Origin: CAVQBJ01 sp963819075
GTDB taxonomy: Bacteria; Actinomycetota; Thermoleophilia; Solirubrobacterales; Solirubrobacteraceae
Direction of reading: 5' to 3'
NCBI GenBank assembly: GCA_963819075.1
Contig: CAWFUP010000003.1
Coordinates: 458,850-522,849 of the forward strand
Length of the DNA: 64,000 nucleotides
The notes beneath the pieces were generated by a model, which had not been told where the DNA came from, ran no database searches, and saw only the letters and a list, made by a program, of their open reading frames with translations. This document shows positions 1 to 7,856 of this stretch, in pieces. The position numbers were made by a program, and so were the translations under genes. Numbering within the stretch: the first letter of the stretch is position 1; each line of letters opens with the position of its first letter.

Positions 1-2270
1 GCGAAGCGCACGACGATGATGCCGCCGGGCTCCACGCCGGTCACGACGCCGTCGCCGAACGCGGCGTGCACGACGTCCTCGCCGAGACGGAAGGCGACCG
101 CGGGGTGATCGGTGCGTGCGGCGGCCCAGCCCCCGGGCTGGCCGCCCGCCGACGAGCGGCCGGACGTGGCCCCGGCCGCCAGGCCGCCGGCGCCGTGGCG
201 CAGCACAGGCTCGTCCTCGCGATCGGTGAGGTTCGCCGGAATCTCGTCGAGGAAGCGACTGCGCAGACCGTAGGTCTGCGAGCCGAACACGGCGCGGCGG
301 CGCGCGTAGCTGAGGCAGAGGTCGTTCATCGCGCGCGTCACGCCGACGTAGAAGAGGCGGCGCTCCTCCTCGAGCCCGCCCTCGTCGAGGGCCCGCGAGT
401 GCGGGAACACGCCGTCCTCACAGCCGATGGTGAACACGATCGGATACTCCAGGCCCTTCGCGTTGTGCAGCGTCATGAGCGTGACCATGTGCTCCTCGTC
501 ACGCCGAGTGTCGGCGTCGGCCACGAGCGCGATCTGTTGCAGGAAGACGTCGAGCGTGTCCTCGCCGGGCTCGGAGGCGGCGTCGAACTCGCGGGCCACG
601 CCGACGAGCTCCTCGAGGTTCTCGATGCGCCCCTGCGCCTCGATCGTGCGCTCGGCCTCCAGCGCCTCGACGTAGCCGGTCTGTGAGAGGAGCGCCTCGA
701 GCAGGTCGCCGATCGGGACGCGCTCCTCGGCGCGCGCGCGCAGCGAGACCATCGTGTCCATGAAGCGGCTCAGCGCCTTCACGGCCGCGGCGCCGAGGCC
801 CGGGACGGCGTCGGGAGCGGCGGCGGCGTCCCACACCGGCACGTCAACGCTCGTGGCGTGGGCGATGACGCGCGAGAGCGAGGTCTGCCCGATCCCCCGG
901 CGCGGCGAGTTGACCACGCGCGTGAAGCTGACCACGTCGCGCGGGTTGGCGAGCAGCGTCAGGTAGGCGGTCGCGTCCTTGATCTCTGCGCGCTCGTAGA
1001 ACTTCGTGCCCCCGATCACCTGGTAGGCGATCTCTCGGCGGACGAGCGTGTCCTCGATGACCCGCGACATCGCGTTCGTGCGGTAGAAGACGGCGATGTC
1101 CGAGCGCGAGCACCCCTCGTCGACGAGCCGCTCGATCTCGCCGACGACGAAGCGCGCCTCGGCGTGCTCGTCCTCGATCTCGCGGATGCGGATCGGGTCG
1201 CCGTCGCCGAGCTCCGACCACAGCGTCTTGGCGATGCCGCCGCGGTTGTGCGCGATCACGGCGTTGGCCGCCGACAGGATCGTCTGCGTCGAGCGGTAGT
1301 TCTGCTCGAGCTTGACGACGCGCGCGTCGGGGAAGTCGTCCTGGAAGTCGAGGATGTTGTGGATGTCGGCGCCGCGCCAGCCGTAGATCGACTGCGAGTC
1401 GTCGCCGACGACGGCCAGGTTGCGATGGCCGGGGATGTGCACGCGCTCGCCGCGCTCGGGCGCCTCGCGCCCGCCCCCGACGAGCAGCTGCAGCCAGCGG
1501 TACTGCGCGTAGTTGGTGTCCTGGTACTCGTCGACGAGCACGTGACGGAAGGCGGCCGCGTAGCGCTCCCGCACCTCCGGGAAAAGCTCGAGCAGGTTGA
1601 CCGCGCGAAACAGCAGGTCGTCGAAGTCCATCGCGTTGGCGCGGTGCAGCTCGCGCTCGTAGCACTCGTAGACGTCGGCGACCGTCTGCTCGAAGTAGGA
1701 GCCGACGAGCTGGCGGTAGGCCTCGGCGTCGCGCAGGCGATTCTTCGCGTCGGAGATCTGCCCGTGCACCGCCGTCGGGGTGAAACGCTTGACATCGATC
1801 CCGAGCTCGTCGAGGCAGCGCTTGGTCAGCCGCCGCGCATCGGCCTGGTCGTAGATCGTGAACTGTCGCGTATAGCCGAGCCGCGCGCCGTCGGCGCGCA
1901 GCATCCGCGCGCACGCCGCATGGAAGGTGAGCAGCCACATCCCGCGGGTGCGCCGGCCGAGCAGCAGCTCGATGCGCTCCCGCATCTCCTGCGCCGCCTT
2001 GTTGGTGAACGTGATGGCGAGGATCTCGCCGGGCTGGGCGGCGCCGGTGAAGATGAGGTAGGCGACGCGATGCGTGAGGACGCGAGTCTTACCGCTGCCG
2101 GCCCCGGCGAGGATCAGCATCGGGCCCTCGCCATGGGTGACGGCCTCGCGCTGGGGCTCGTTGAGCCCCTCGAGCAGATGGTCGAGGCGCTCCTGCAGTT
2201 CCGGCGGATCCTGGCCCGGCGGAGCCGGGATCTCCAGTGCGTATTCGGACTCGGTGCCAAGCTCGCTCAC
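1..2270 (-). CDS. pcrA: ATP-dependent DNA helicase PcrA/UvrD (3' end beyond window)
   Basis: Superfamily 1A 3'-5' helicase acting in nucleotide excision repair and in removing RecA and stalled complexes. The GTG start at 2270 opens a frame that stays open to base 1 (756 codons seen). Visible motifs in order: Walker A GAGSGKT (about residues 56-62), Ia TFTNKAA, Walker B DEYQD, motif III GDDSQSIYGWRGA, motif IV QNYRST, motif V TLHNAKGLE and motif VI VGVTRA. The last visible residues (RLGEDVVHAAFGDGVVTG) match the C-terminal Tudor-like domain of PcrA, so only a few residues should be missing. It is divergent from the queuosine salvage gene with 56 bp between the starts. The frame is intact and family assignment is firm. 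The PcrA versus UvrD name is convention. Confidence 0.95.
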   Translation of the reverse strand, partial: MSELGTESEYALEIPAPPGQDPPELQERLDHLLEGLNEPQREAVTHGEGPMLILAGAGSGKTRVLTHRVAYLIFTGAAQPGEILAITFTNKAAQEMRERIELLLGRRTRGMWLLTFHAACARMLRADGARLGYTRQFTIYDQADARRLTKRCLDELGIDVKRFTPTAVHGQISDAKNRLRDAEAYRQLVGSYFEQTVADVYECYERELHRANAMDFDDLLFRAVNLLELFPEVRERYAAAFRHVLVDEYQDTNYAQYRWLQLLVGGGREAPERGERVHIPGHRNLAVVGDDSQSIYGWRGADIHNILDFQDDFPDARVVKLEQNYRSTQTILSAANAVIAHNRGGIAKTLWSELGDGDPIRIREIEDEHAEARFVVGEIERLVDEGCSRSDIAVFYRTNAMSRVIEDTLVRREIAYQVIGGTKFYERAEIKDATAYLTLLANPRDVVSFTRVVNSPRRGIGQTSLSRVIAHATSVDVPVWDAAAAPDAVPGLGAAAVKALSRFMDTMVSLRARAEERVPIGDLLEALLSQTGYVEALEAERTIEAQGRIENLEELVGVAREFDAASEPGEDTLDVFLQQIALVADADTRRDEEHMVTLMTLHNAKGLEYPIVFTIGCEDGVFPHSRALDEGGLEEERRLFYVGVTRAMNDLCLSYARRRAVFGSQTYGLRSRFLDEIPANLTDREDEPVLRHGAGGLAAGATSGRSSAGGQPGGWAAARTDHPAVAFRLGEDVVHAAFGDGVVTGVEPGGIIVVRF

Positions 2271-2326
2271 GATCAATTGAGGATAGACCCGGGCACGGCG
2301 GGCGCAGCCCGCGCGATACTCCCGGC

Positions 2327-3211
2327 GTGTCCATCTGCGATGAGGTGCGCCGCAACGGCGCGGAGATCGCGGCCACGGCGCGCTGGGTGCGCATCGACCT
2401 CGACGCGGTGGCGGCCGTCGAGCCCGGACCGGCGCCGAGCCTCGACCCCGAGTGCCACTACCTCGAGGGCTCGCCCGAGGACGTCGCCATGTACCTGCTC
2501 ACGCTCGACGCGATCAACTTCGGCTCGGGCTGGTTTCCGCTGCTGCGCAAGCGCGAGTTGGCCGGGCGCTCGGCGTCGGGCTACTTCACGATCGCGTGGG
2601 CGCTCACCGACCGCTTCCGCGCCGCCGGGCCGTGGAGCGCCCGCGAGCTGCGCTCGCTGGACGCCGAGACCGTGGCCGCCGTCCTCGGACAGCCGCCCGA
2701 CCTCGAGCTGATGTCGCTGTACGCGCAGGGGCTGCGCTCGCTCGGCACCTTCCTCGGCCAACGCTCGGCGCTCGACGTCGTGCACGCCGCGGGCGGATCG
2801 GCCGCGCGGCTGGCCAGGCTGCTCGCCACCGAGATGACGATGTTCAACGACGTCGGGTTCTACAAGCGAGCGCTCATCGCGGCGCACGACCTGGCGCTCG
2901 CCGGCGTGGCCCGCTTCGACGACCTCGACACGCTGCCGATCTTCGCCGACAACCTCGTCCCCCACGTGTTGCGCTGCGACGGCGTGCTCGTCTACGCGGA
3001 GCGCCTCGCCGCCCACATCGACTCCGAGCAGCGCCTGCGCATGGGCCCGGCCGAGCGCGAGATCCGCGGCTGCGCCGTCCACGCCTGCGAGCTCATCGCG
3101 CAGCGCACCGGCGCGTCCCCGCGCGAGCTCGACTCGTGGCTGTGGAACCGCGGCCAGGACCCGGCCTATAAGGCCCGTCCGCGCCACCGCACTACGACGG
3201 TCTACTACTAA
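2327..3211 (+). CDS. queuosine 5'-phosphate N-glycosylase, Qng1/DUF2419 family
   Basis: Predicted to release the base queuine from queuosine 5'-monophosphate, allowing salvage of this tRNA modification. The 294-residue protein lines up by eye with human QNG1 over its second half: FYKRA, then FADxxxPxVL, then EIRGC...CELI, then an LW motif, and a C-terminal HR...YY (here HRTTTVYY). The N-terminal half has INFGSGWFP where the human protein has LNFSFW. The open frame extends upstream to 2237, but GTG at 2327 (VSICDEVRRN) fits the family and avoids overlap with the divergent helicase gene. No other queuosine gene is in the window, so the source and user (Tgt) of queuine cannot be judged here. Confidence 0.85.
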   Translation: MSICDEVRRNGAEIAATARWVRIDLDAVAAVEPGPAPSLDPECHYLEGSPEDVAMYLLTLDAINFGSGWFPLLRKRELAGRSASGYFTIAWALTDRFRAAGPWSARELRSLDAETVAAVLGQPPDLELMSLYAQGLRSLGTFLGQRSALDVVHAAGGSAARLARLLATEMTMFNDVGFYKRALIAAHDLALAGVARFDDLDTLPIFADNLVPHVLRCDGVLVYAERLAAHIDSEQRLRMGPAEREIRGCAVHACELIAQRTGASPRELDSWLWNRGQDPAYKARPRHRTTTVYY

Positions 3212-3948
3212 CCGCCGGCGGGATTGCGGCCCGTCACCGGGCGCAGTGGGCGAACGTCGGCGCTCGGCTCGGGCTCGCCGCCGGACAGCTCGGCCACGGC
3301 GCGCTCGAGCGCGCCGATCCGACTGGCCAGGCCCTGGATCGCCTCGGCGATCGGGTCGGGCAGGTGGATCCAGTCGGCGTCCGGACCCTCGGGCCGGCGC
3401 CCGTCGATGCGTACCGGATGCCCGGGGTTGCCGACGACCGTCGAGTTCGGAGGCACGTCGTTGATGACCACGCTGTTGGCGCCGATCTTCGCGCCGTGTC
3501 CGACCCGGATCGGTCCGAGCAGCTTCGCGCCGGACCCGATCGTCACGTTGTCCTCGACGGTGGGATGGCGCTTGCCGCTGGCGAAGCCGGTGCCGCCGAG
3601 CGTGACGCCCTGGTAGAGGGTCACATCGTGGCCGATCTCGGCCGTCTCGCCGACGACCACGCCGGACCCGTGATCGATGAACAGGCCCTCGCCGATCACC
3701 GCGGCCGGATGGATCTCGATGCCCGTGACGGTGCGGGCGACCATCGCGATCGAGCGCGGGAGCACCGGCAGCCCCGCATCGTGCAGCGCGTGGGCCACCC
3801 GGTGGGCGAGCAGGGCGTGGATCCCGGGCCAGTTGAGCAGGATCTCGGTCGGCCCGACGCCGCGGGCGGCCGGGTCACGATCACGCGCGGCGGCGACGTC
3901 GCGGCGAATCTCCGTGGCGACCCGACTCAGCGTGACAAGGCCGAGCAT
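3208..3948 (-). CDS. cysE: serine O-acetyltransferase
   Basis: Acetylates L-serine with acetyl-CoA to O-acetylserine, the substrate of the cysteine synthase encoded immediately upstream. The 246-residue protein has a helical N-terminus (EILLNWPGIHALLAHRVAH) followed by left-handed beta-helix hexapeptide repeats. The catalytic segment FIDHGSGVVVGETAEIG is present, as is the CoA-binding GGTGxxxGKRHP loop. The length matches the short EpsC-type enzymes. The ATG at 3948 (MLGLVTLSR) is chosen because the open frame further upstream runs into cysK. It lies 29 bp after cysK on the same strand, forming a two-gene cysteine operon. The last 40 or so residues are a Pro/Arg-rich tail. Its stop overlaps the end of the convergent queuosine salvage gene by 4 nt. 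Confidence 0.95.
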   Translation of the reverse strand: MLGLVTLSRVATEIRRDVAAARDRDPAARGVGPTEILLNWPGIHALLAHRVAHALHDAGLPVLPRSIAMVARTVTGIEIHPAAVIGEGLFIDHGSGVVVGETAEIGHDVTLYQGVTLGGTGFASGKRHPTVEDNVTIGSGAKLLGPIRVGHGAKIGANSVVINDVPPNSTVVGNPGHPVRIDGRRPEGPDADWIHLPDPIAEAIQGLASRIGALERAVAELSGGEPEPSADVRPLRPVTGRNPAGG

Positions 3949-3977
3949 GCACAGAGCGTAGCGGCCCCCAGGGTCTC

Positions 3978-4916
3978 CTACGGCGCGAAGAAGGGCTGCG
4001 ACACGTAACGCTCGCCGGAGTCGGGGAGGATCACGGCGATCCGCTGACCCGCGGCCTCCGGGCGGGCCGCCAGCTGGAGCGCCGCCCATACCGCGGCGCC
4101 GCAGGAGATGCCCGCGAGCACGCCGAGCTCACGGGCGCAGCGCCAGGCGGTGGTGATCGCGTCGTCGTCGGTGACGGGGACCACCTCGTCGATCAGCTCG
4201 CGGTTGAGCACCGGCGGGACGAAGCCGGCGCCGATGCCCTGGATGCGATGCGGACCGGGCGGGCCGCCGGACAGCACGGCCGACGTGGCCGGCTCGACGG
4301 CGATCACCCGCAGCTGCGGATTGTGCTCGCGCAGGAACTCCCCGGTGCCGGTGATCGTGCCGCCGGTGCCGACGCCGGCGACCAGCACGTCGATCGAGCC
4401 ATCCAGCGCCGCGAGCAGCTCGGGACCGGTCGTGCGCCGGTGCACGTCGGGGTTGGCGGGGTTGGAGAACTGGTCGGGTAGGAACACGTCGGCCTCGCGG
4501 GCGAGCTCGCGGGCGGCGGCGACCGCCTCGCCCATCCCGCCCATCGACTCGGTGATCTCGACGCGGGCGCCGTACAGGCGCAGGAGGCTCTCGCGCTCGC
4601 GGCTCATACCCTGCGGGAGGGTGAGCACGAGCTCGTACCCCTTCGCCGCGCACACGAAGGCGAGCGCGATGCCCGTGTTACCGCTCGTCGCCTCCACGAT
4701 CGTGGTCCGGCCCGGCTCGATCCGGCCCTCGGCCTCGGCCGCAGCGATCATCGCCACGCCGATGCGATCCTTGACGCTGCCGCCGGGGTTGGCGGCCTCG
4801 AGCTTGCCGAACAGCCCGACTTCCGCCGCGACGGCGGCCTCGCCGAGCAGCCCGGTGAGCGCCACCATCGGCGTGTCGCCCACGAGCTCGGCAATGTTGA
4901 TCGGAATTCGCCCCAT
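3978..4916 (-). CDS. cysK: cysteine synthase (O-acetylserine sulfhydrylase)
   Basis: PLP enzyme that makes cysteine from O-acetylserine and sulfide. The 312-residue protein has the PLP lysine in GGSVKDRIG (about residues 43-51), the phosphate or asparagine loop TSGNTGI, and the glycine loop GTGGTITGTGEFL. A serine-rich GISCGAAVWAA lies near the C-terminus, as in OASS-A/B enzymes. The ATG at 4916 (MGRIPINIAELVGDTP) is the family-typical start; an upstream in-frame ATG at 4976 would add an unlike N-terminus. It is first in the cysK-cysE pair. A cystathionine beta-synthase-like role cannot be excluded, but the neighbour cysE supports cysteine synthesis from O-acetylserine. Confidence 0.95.
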   Translation of the reverse strand: MGRIPINIAELVGDTPMVALTGLLGEAAVAAEVGLFGKLEAANPGGSVKDRIGVAMIAAAEAEGRIEPGRTTIVEATSGNTGIALAFVCAAKGYELVLTLPQGMSRERESLLRLYGARVEITESMGGMGEAVAAARELAREADVFLPDQFSNPANPDVHRRTTGPELLAALDGSIDVLVAGVGTGGTITGTGEFLREHNPQLRVIAVEPATSAVLSGGPPGPHRIQGIGAGFVPPVLNRELIDEVVPVTDDDAITTAWRCARELGVLAGISCGAAVWAALQLAARPEAAGQRIAVILPDSGERYVSQPFFAP

Positions 4917-5026
4917 GGCCCGCCGACAATAGTGCGCGTGGCCGCCAAGCGCCGCCACCGGCATTGCCAAGGCCACTCGAACGAGCGTCGAGCGCGGGTG
5001 AGGCCGGACCGTCGGTCGCTCGTCGT

Positions 5027-5803
5027 ATGGTCCGCGTGGTGCCCGCCGCTCTACCAGCCCATCCGGCGCAACACCCTTTGATCATCGCTCATCGCGGTGC
5101 GTCCGCACACGCGGCCGGAAACAGCCTGGACGCGTTCGAGAAGGCGGTCGTGCAGGGCGCCGACCTGATCGAGTTCGACGTGCGGCGCACCCGCGACGAC
5201 GAGCTGATCGTCTTTCACGACGCGCGCGTCGGCGGCATCGCCGTCGGGCAGCTGACGCGCGCCGACATCGCGCGCCGGCGGCGACGGCCACCGCTGCTGA
5301 GCGAGGTCCTGGAGCTCGCCGCAGGGCGTGTGCGGATCGATGTTGAGCTCAAGGAGGACGGCTACGTCGAGCGCGTCCTCTGTCTCATAGGCGAGCGTTT
5401 CGCGGCCAGCGAGGTCATCGTCACCTCGTTCCTGGACCCCGTCGTGGCCCGCGTGAAGGAGCTCGAGCCGTCGCTGCGCACCGGCCTGCTGCTCGGTGTC
5501 GACCGGGCCCCGCACGGCCTGCGCACGCGTCTGTCGGAGCTGCGCCCGGTCGCCCGCGCCGAGGCGTGCGGGGCCGACTATGTCGCGCCGCACCACGCCC
5601 TCATCCGCCTCGGCACGCTCGCGCGCGCCGCCGCCGCCGGACTGCCGGCGCTCGTCTGGACGGTCGACCGCAGCGACCGCATCTCAGAGCTCGTGCGCGA
5701 CCCGCGCGTCGCGGGGATCATCACGAACGTCCCCGCCCGCGCGCTCGCGCTGCGCCACCAGGCGCACGCGGGCGCTCAGCGTTCGGGCTCGTCGGCGCCG
5801 TAG
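5027..5803 (+). CDS. glycerophosphodiester phosphodiesterase
   Basis: Hydrolyses glycerophosphodiesters to glycerol-3-phosphate and an alcohol. The TIM-barrel GDPD signature is clear: HRGASA near residue 18, NSLDAFEKAVVQGAD, the metal-binding EFDVRRTRDDELIVFHD, and the later VELKED strand. The C-terminal ALVWTVDR and GIITNVPA strands are also typical. The protein is 258 residues without a signal peptide, so probably cytosolic. ATG 5027 is preferred to 4964 because the family normally begins shortly before the HRG motif. Its 3' end overlaps the small convergent gene by 28 nt. It may supply substrate for glycerol metabolism, but glpK is 37 kb away. Confidence 0.9.
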   Translation: MVRVVPAALPAHPAQHPLIIAHRGASAHAAGNSLDAFEKAVVQGADLIEFDVRRTRDDELIVFHDARVGGIAVGQLTRADIARRRRRPPLLSEVLELAAGRVRIDVELKEDGYVERVLCLIGERFAASEVIVTSFLDPVVARVKELEPSLRTGLLLGVDRAPHGLRTRLSELRPVARAEACGADYVAPHHALIRLGTLARAAAAGLPALVWTVDRSDRISELVRDPRVAGIITNVPARALALRHQAHAGAQRSGSSAP

Positions 5804-6057
5804 CGCGCCGCCCACGCGTCGACGTCGTCGAGCACGAGCTCGACGCGCACGTCGTGCCCGCTCTCGATGAGCGACGCGGACATCTCACCGACGCCGAGGC
5901 GCACGCCGGCACCGGCCGCGCTGCGCAGGGCGGCCGCGACCGCGAGCGAGTCCTTCTCCCCGAGCGGGACCTCGAGCCGTCGCGTCAGCGTGTGGGAGAT
6001 CGAGCGCAAGGCGTCGGTCACCGCTGCATCAAGGTACTGATTGCGTCCGTCCTCCAT
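5776..6057 (-). CDS. small hypothetical protein
   Basis: A 93-residue protein starting at ATG 6057 (MEDGRNQYLDAAVTDALRS). It is mostly helix-forming, with an internal segment rich in Ala/Val/Gly (SLAVAAALRSAAGAGVRLG) and an acidic end (LDDVDAWAARYGADEPER). No motif or family is recognised. It is divergent from the methyltransferase gene and overlaps the GDPD gene tail-to-tail. The composition and start context look like a real gene, but no homology supports it. Confidence 0.5.
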   Translation of the reverse strand: MEDGRNQYLDAAVTDALRSISHTLTRRLEVPLGEKDSLAVAAALRSAAGAGVRLGVGEMSASLIESGHDVRVELVLDDVDAWAARYGADEPER

Positions 6058-6144
6058 ACCGGGGACGCTAACGTGAGGCCGCGCCACGCGCCACCGCGGC
6101 GCCCGCGGGACCGCCCGCGCATGAGGTGGACCCGAACAGGAGGA

Positions 6145-6978
6145 ATGCATTTGCGATTGCCGGCGCCCCTCTCAAGCCTCGGCCGGACCGCGCTCGAGGT
6201 GACGATCGAGCGGGCCCGCGAGAGCGAGCGGCCGGACCGGCTGTTCGACGACCCGTACGCCGAGGCCTTCGTCGAGGCTCTCGCGACGGCCGGTGGGACG
6301 AGCGCGACCGCGACCCCCGAGGACGCCAAGGCGGCGCTGTCGCTGCAGGTGGCCGTCCGGACCGCCTTCTTCGACGACCAGCTGCTCGACGCCTGCCGGA
6401 TCGGCTGCCGGCAGGTCGTCCTGCTCGCGGCCGGACTGGACGCTCGCGCGTTCCGGCTGGACTGGCCGGCCGGCGTGCGGCTGTTCGAGATCGACCTGCC
6501 CGACGTGATCGAGTTCAAGGAGTCGGTGCTCGCCGCCGGCGCCGCGCGGGCACGCTGCGGGCGGGCGACGCTCGGGATCGACCTGCGCGAGGACTGGCCG
6601 GGAGCGCTCGTGCAATCCGGGTTTCGCCCGTCGGTGCCGACGGCGTGGCTCGCCGAGGGCCTGCTCATCTACCTCGACGCCGAGGAGGCCACGAGCCTGC
6701 TGACGACGATCGGCGAGTTGTCGGCCCGCGGCAGTCAGCTGGCCTGCGAGCGCGCGAACTTCGCCGACGCCGCCATGCTCGAGCAGGCGACGGCGCGGTT
6801 CGGCCCCGAGCACTTCAGCGCGCTGTGGAAGGGCGGGCTCGGCTACGACGCGGCCGAATGGCTGCCGGAGCACGGCTGGGAGGTCTACGCGCACGACATG
6901 GGTCGCGTCGCGGACGCCTACGGCCGTGACGCCGGCGGTCAGCTCGGCGGCGGGTTCCTGACGGCGATCCGCCGCTAA
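6145..6978 (+). CDS. class I SAM-dependent methyltransferase, LCMT/PPM1-like
   Basis: Member of the leucine carboxyl methyltransferase-like (TIGR00027-type) SAM enzymes; the substrate is unknown. Visible hallmarks are SLGRTALEVTIERARES at the N-terminus, RLFDDPYAEAFV, the SAM-binding strand VVLLAAGLDARAFRLDWP, an acidic ribose-binding FEIDLPDVIEFK, and WLAEGLLIYLDAEEA. The length of about 277 residues fits. The start is uncertain: a perfect AGGAGG (6138-6143) sits only 1 nt before ATG 6145 but 7 nt before the in-frame TTG at 6151, so TTG 6151 may be the real initiation codon. Its stop overlaps the convergent gene's stop by 4 nt. Confidence 0.85.
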   Translation: MHLRLPAPLSSLGRTALEVTIERARESERPDRLFDDPYAEAFVEALATAGGTSATATPEDAKAALSLQVAVRTAFFDDQLLDACRIGCRQVVLLAAGLDARAFRLDWPAGVRLFEIDLPDVIEFKESVLAAGAARARCGRATLGIDLREDWPGALVQSGFRPSVPTAWLAEGLLIYLDAEEATSLLTTIGELSARGSQLACERANFADAAMLEQATARFGPEHFSALWKGGLGYDAAEWLPEHGWEVYAHDMGRVADAYGRDAGGQLGGGFLTAIRR

Positions 6979-7388
6979 CTCCGCGGGTCGCCGCCGCGGA
7001 CGTAGAGCGGGATCGTCGTCGACTTGTCGTCGACGCTCAACTGCATCGTGTACGTGCCCTCCTCCTCGGCCACGAACTGGATGAGCGTTGGGATGAGCGC
7101 CCCCACCTCCCAGCCGGCGGGCTCGTTGGGCGTGCGCTCCTCGGGAAAGCGAAAGCGCATGTCGAGCGGCGGGGCGCACGGCTCCATGTCGGGGCCGAGC
7201 GGCTGCAGCACGAGCGAGTGGTCGACGCCGACCTCGCTGCGATGGCCCTGCACCTGCACCCCGACCCACACGCTCAGCGTCGTGGGGAACTCGGCCACCG
7301 CATAGTGGTTGGCGCCCGCGCCGACCATCGTGCCGAGCCCGTCGTGCACCTCGAGGAACTTGCAGGGGATGGCCCAAGCGATCCGCAT
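6975..7388 (-). CDS. hypothetical protein, possibly DUF6941-like
   Basis: A 137-residue soluble beta-rich protein with no signal peptide. Segments such as FLEVHDGLGTMVGAGAN, VGVQVQGHRSEVGVDHSL and FVAEEEGTYTMQLSVDD resemble the DUF6941 family of small beta-sandwich proteins, but this is only a visual resemblance. Its ATG shares the A with the TGA stop of the upstream Rrf2 regulator gene (TGATG at 7386-7390), so the two are translationally coupled and probably cotranscribed. That coupling suggests a shared regulatory context rather than a known function. Confidence 0.7.
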   Translation of the reverse strand: MRIAWAIPCKFLEVHDGLGTMVGAGANHYAVAEFPTTLSVWVGVQVQGHRSEVGVDHSLVLQPLGPDMEPCAPPLDMRFRFPEERTPNEPAGWEVGALIPTLIQFVAEEEGTYTMQLSVDDKSTTIPLYVRGGDPRS

Positions 7389-7780
7389 CAGATGTAGTAC
7401 ATCGCCGATCCGGCCTCGCGCGCCTCGCGCTCGATGACGTCGGCGATCGTCGTGCGCTCGAGCACCTGGCGGGCCGCCTCGGCAGCGTCGGCGAACACCC
7501 CCTGGGCGTCGCGTCCGAGCGGCCCGTCGAGCAGCTCCACGACCTGCAGGACGGTGACGCTCGACGGATCGCGGGCGAAGCGGTAGCCGCCCTTCACACC
7601 GCGCTGGGAGGTGAGGATGCCCGCGCGGCGCAGGACGGCGAACAGCTGCTCGAGGAACTGCACGGGAACGTCGCGCCGGCGGGCGAGCTCGCCGATCGGG
7701 ACCGGCGCGGCGCCGGTGGCCCGGCCGAGCTCGGTGAGCGCGAGGATCGCGTAGGGCGACTTCGTGGTGATCGAGATCAT
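7388..7780 (-). CDS. Rrf2 family transcriptional regulator
   Basis: DNA-binding regulator of 130 residues with the Rrf2 winged helix: ISITTKSPYAILALTELG, then the recognition region VPVQFLEQLFAVLRRAGIL and the wing TSQRGVKGGYRFAR. The C-terminal dimerisation helix is short. There is no cysteine in the protein, so it cannot bind an Fe-S cluster as IscR, RirA or NsrR do. In this it resembles CymR, the cysteine-metabolism repressor of Firmicutes. A cysK-cysE operon lies 2.5 kb away on the same strand, which makes a role in sulfur control thinkable but unproven. The gene is coupled to the small unknown gene downstream. Confidence 0.92.
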   Translation of the reverse strand: MISITTKSPYAILALTELGRATGAAPVPIGELARRRDVPVQFLEQLFAVLRRAGILTSQRGVKGGYRFARDPSSVTVLQVVELLDGPLGRDAQGVFADAAEAARQVLERTTIADVIEREAREAGSAMYYI

Positions 7781-7856
7781 CGGACCCCGACGATCCTACG
7801 CGACCGCGGGGTCGCCGACGGGGCGAGCGGCGATGGCCGCGGCGCCCCTGTGTGGC

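Noticed and set aside
858..2711. 617-codon plus-strand frame
   Set aside because: Shadow of the pcrA gene on the other strand; composition is that of antisense GC-rich DNA.
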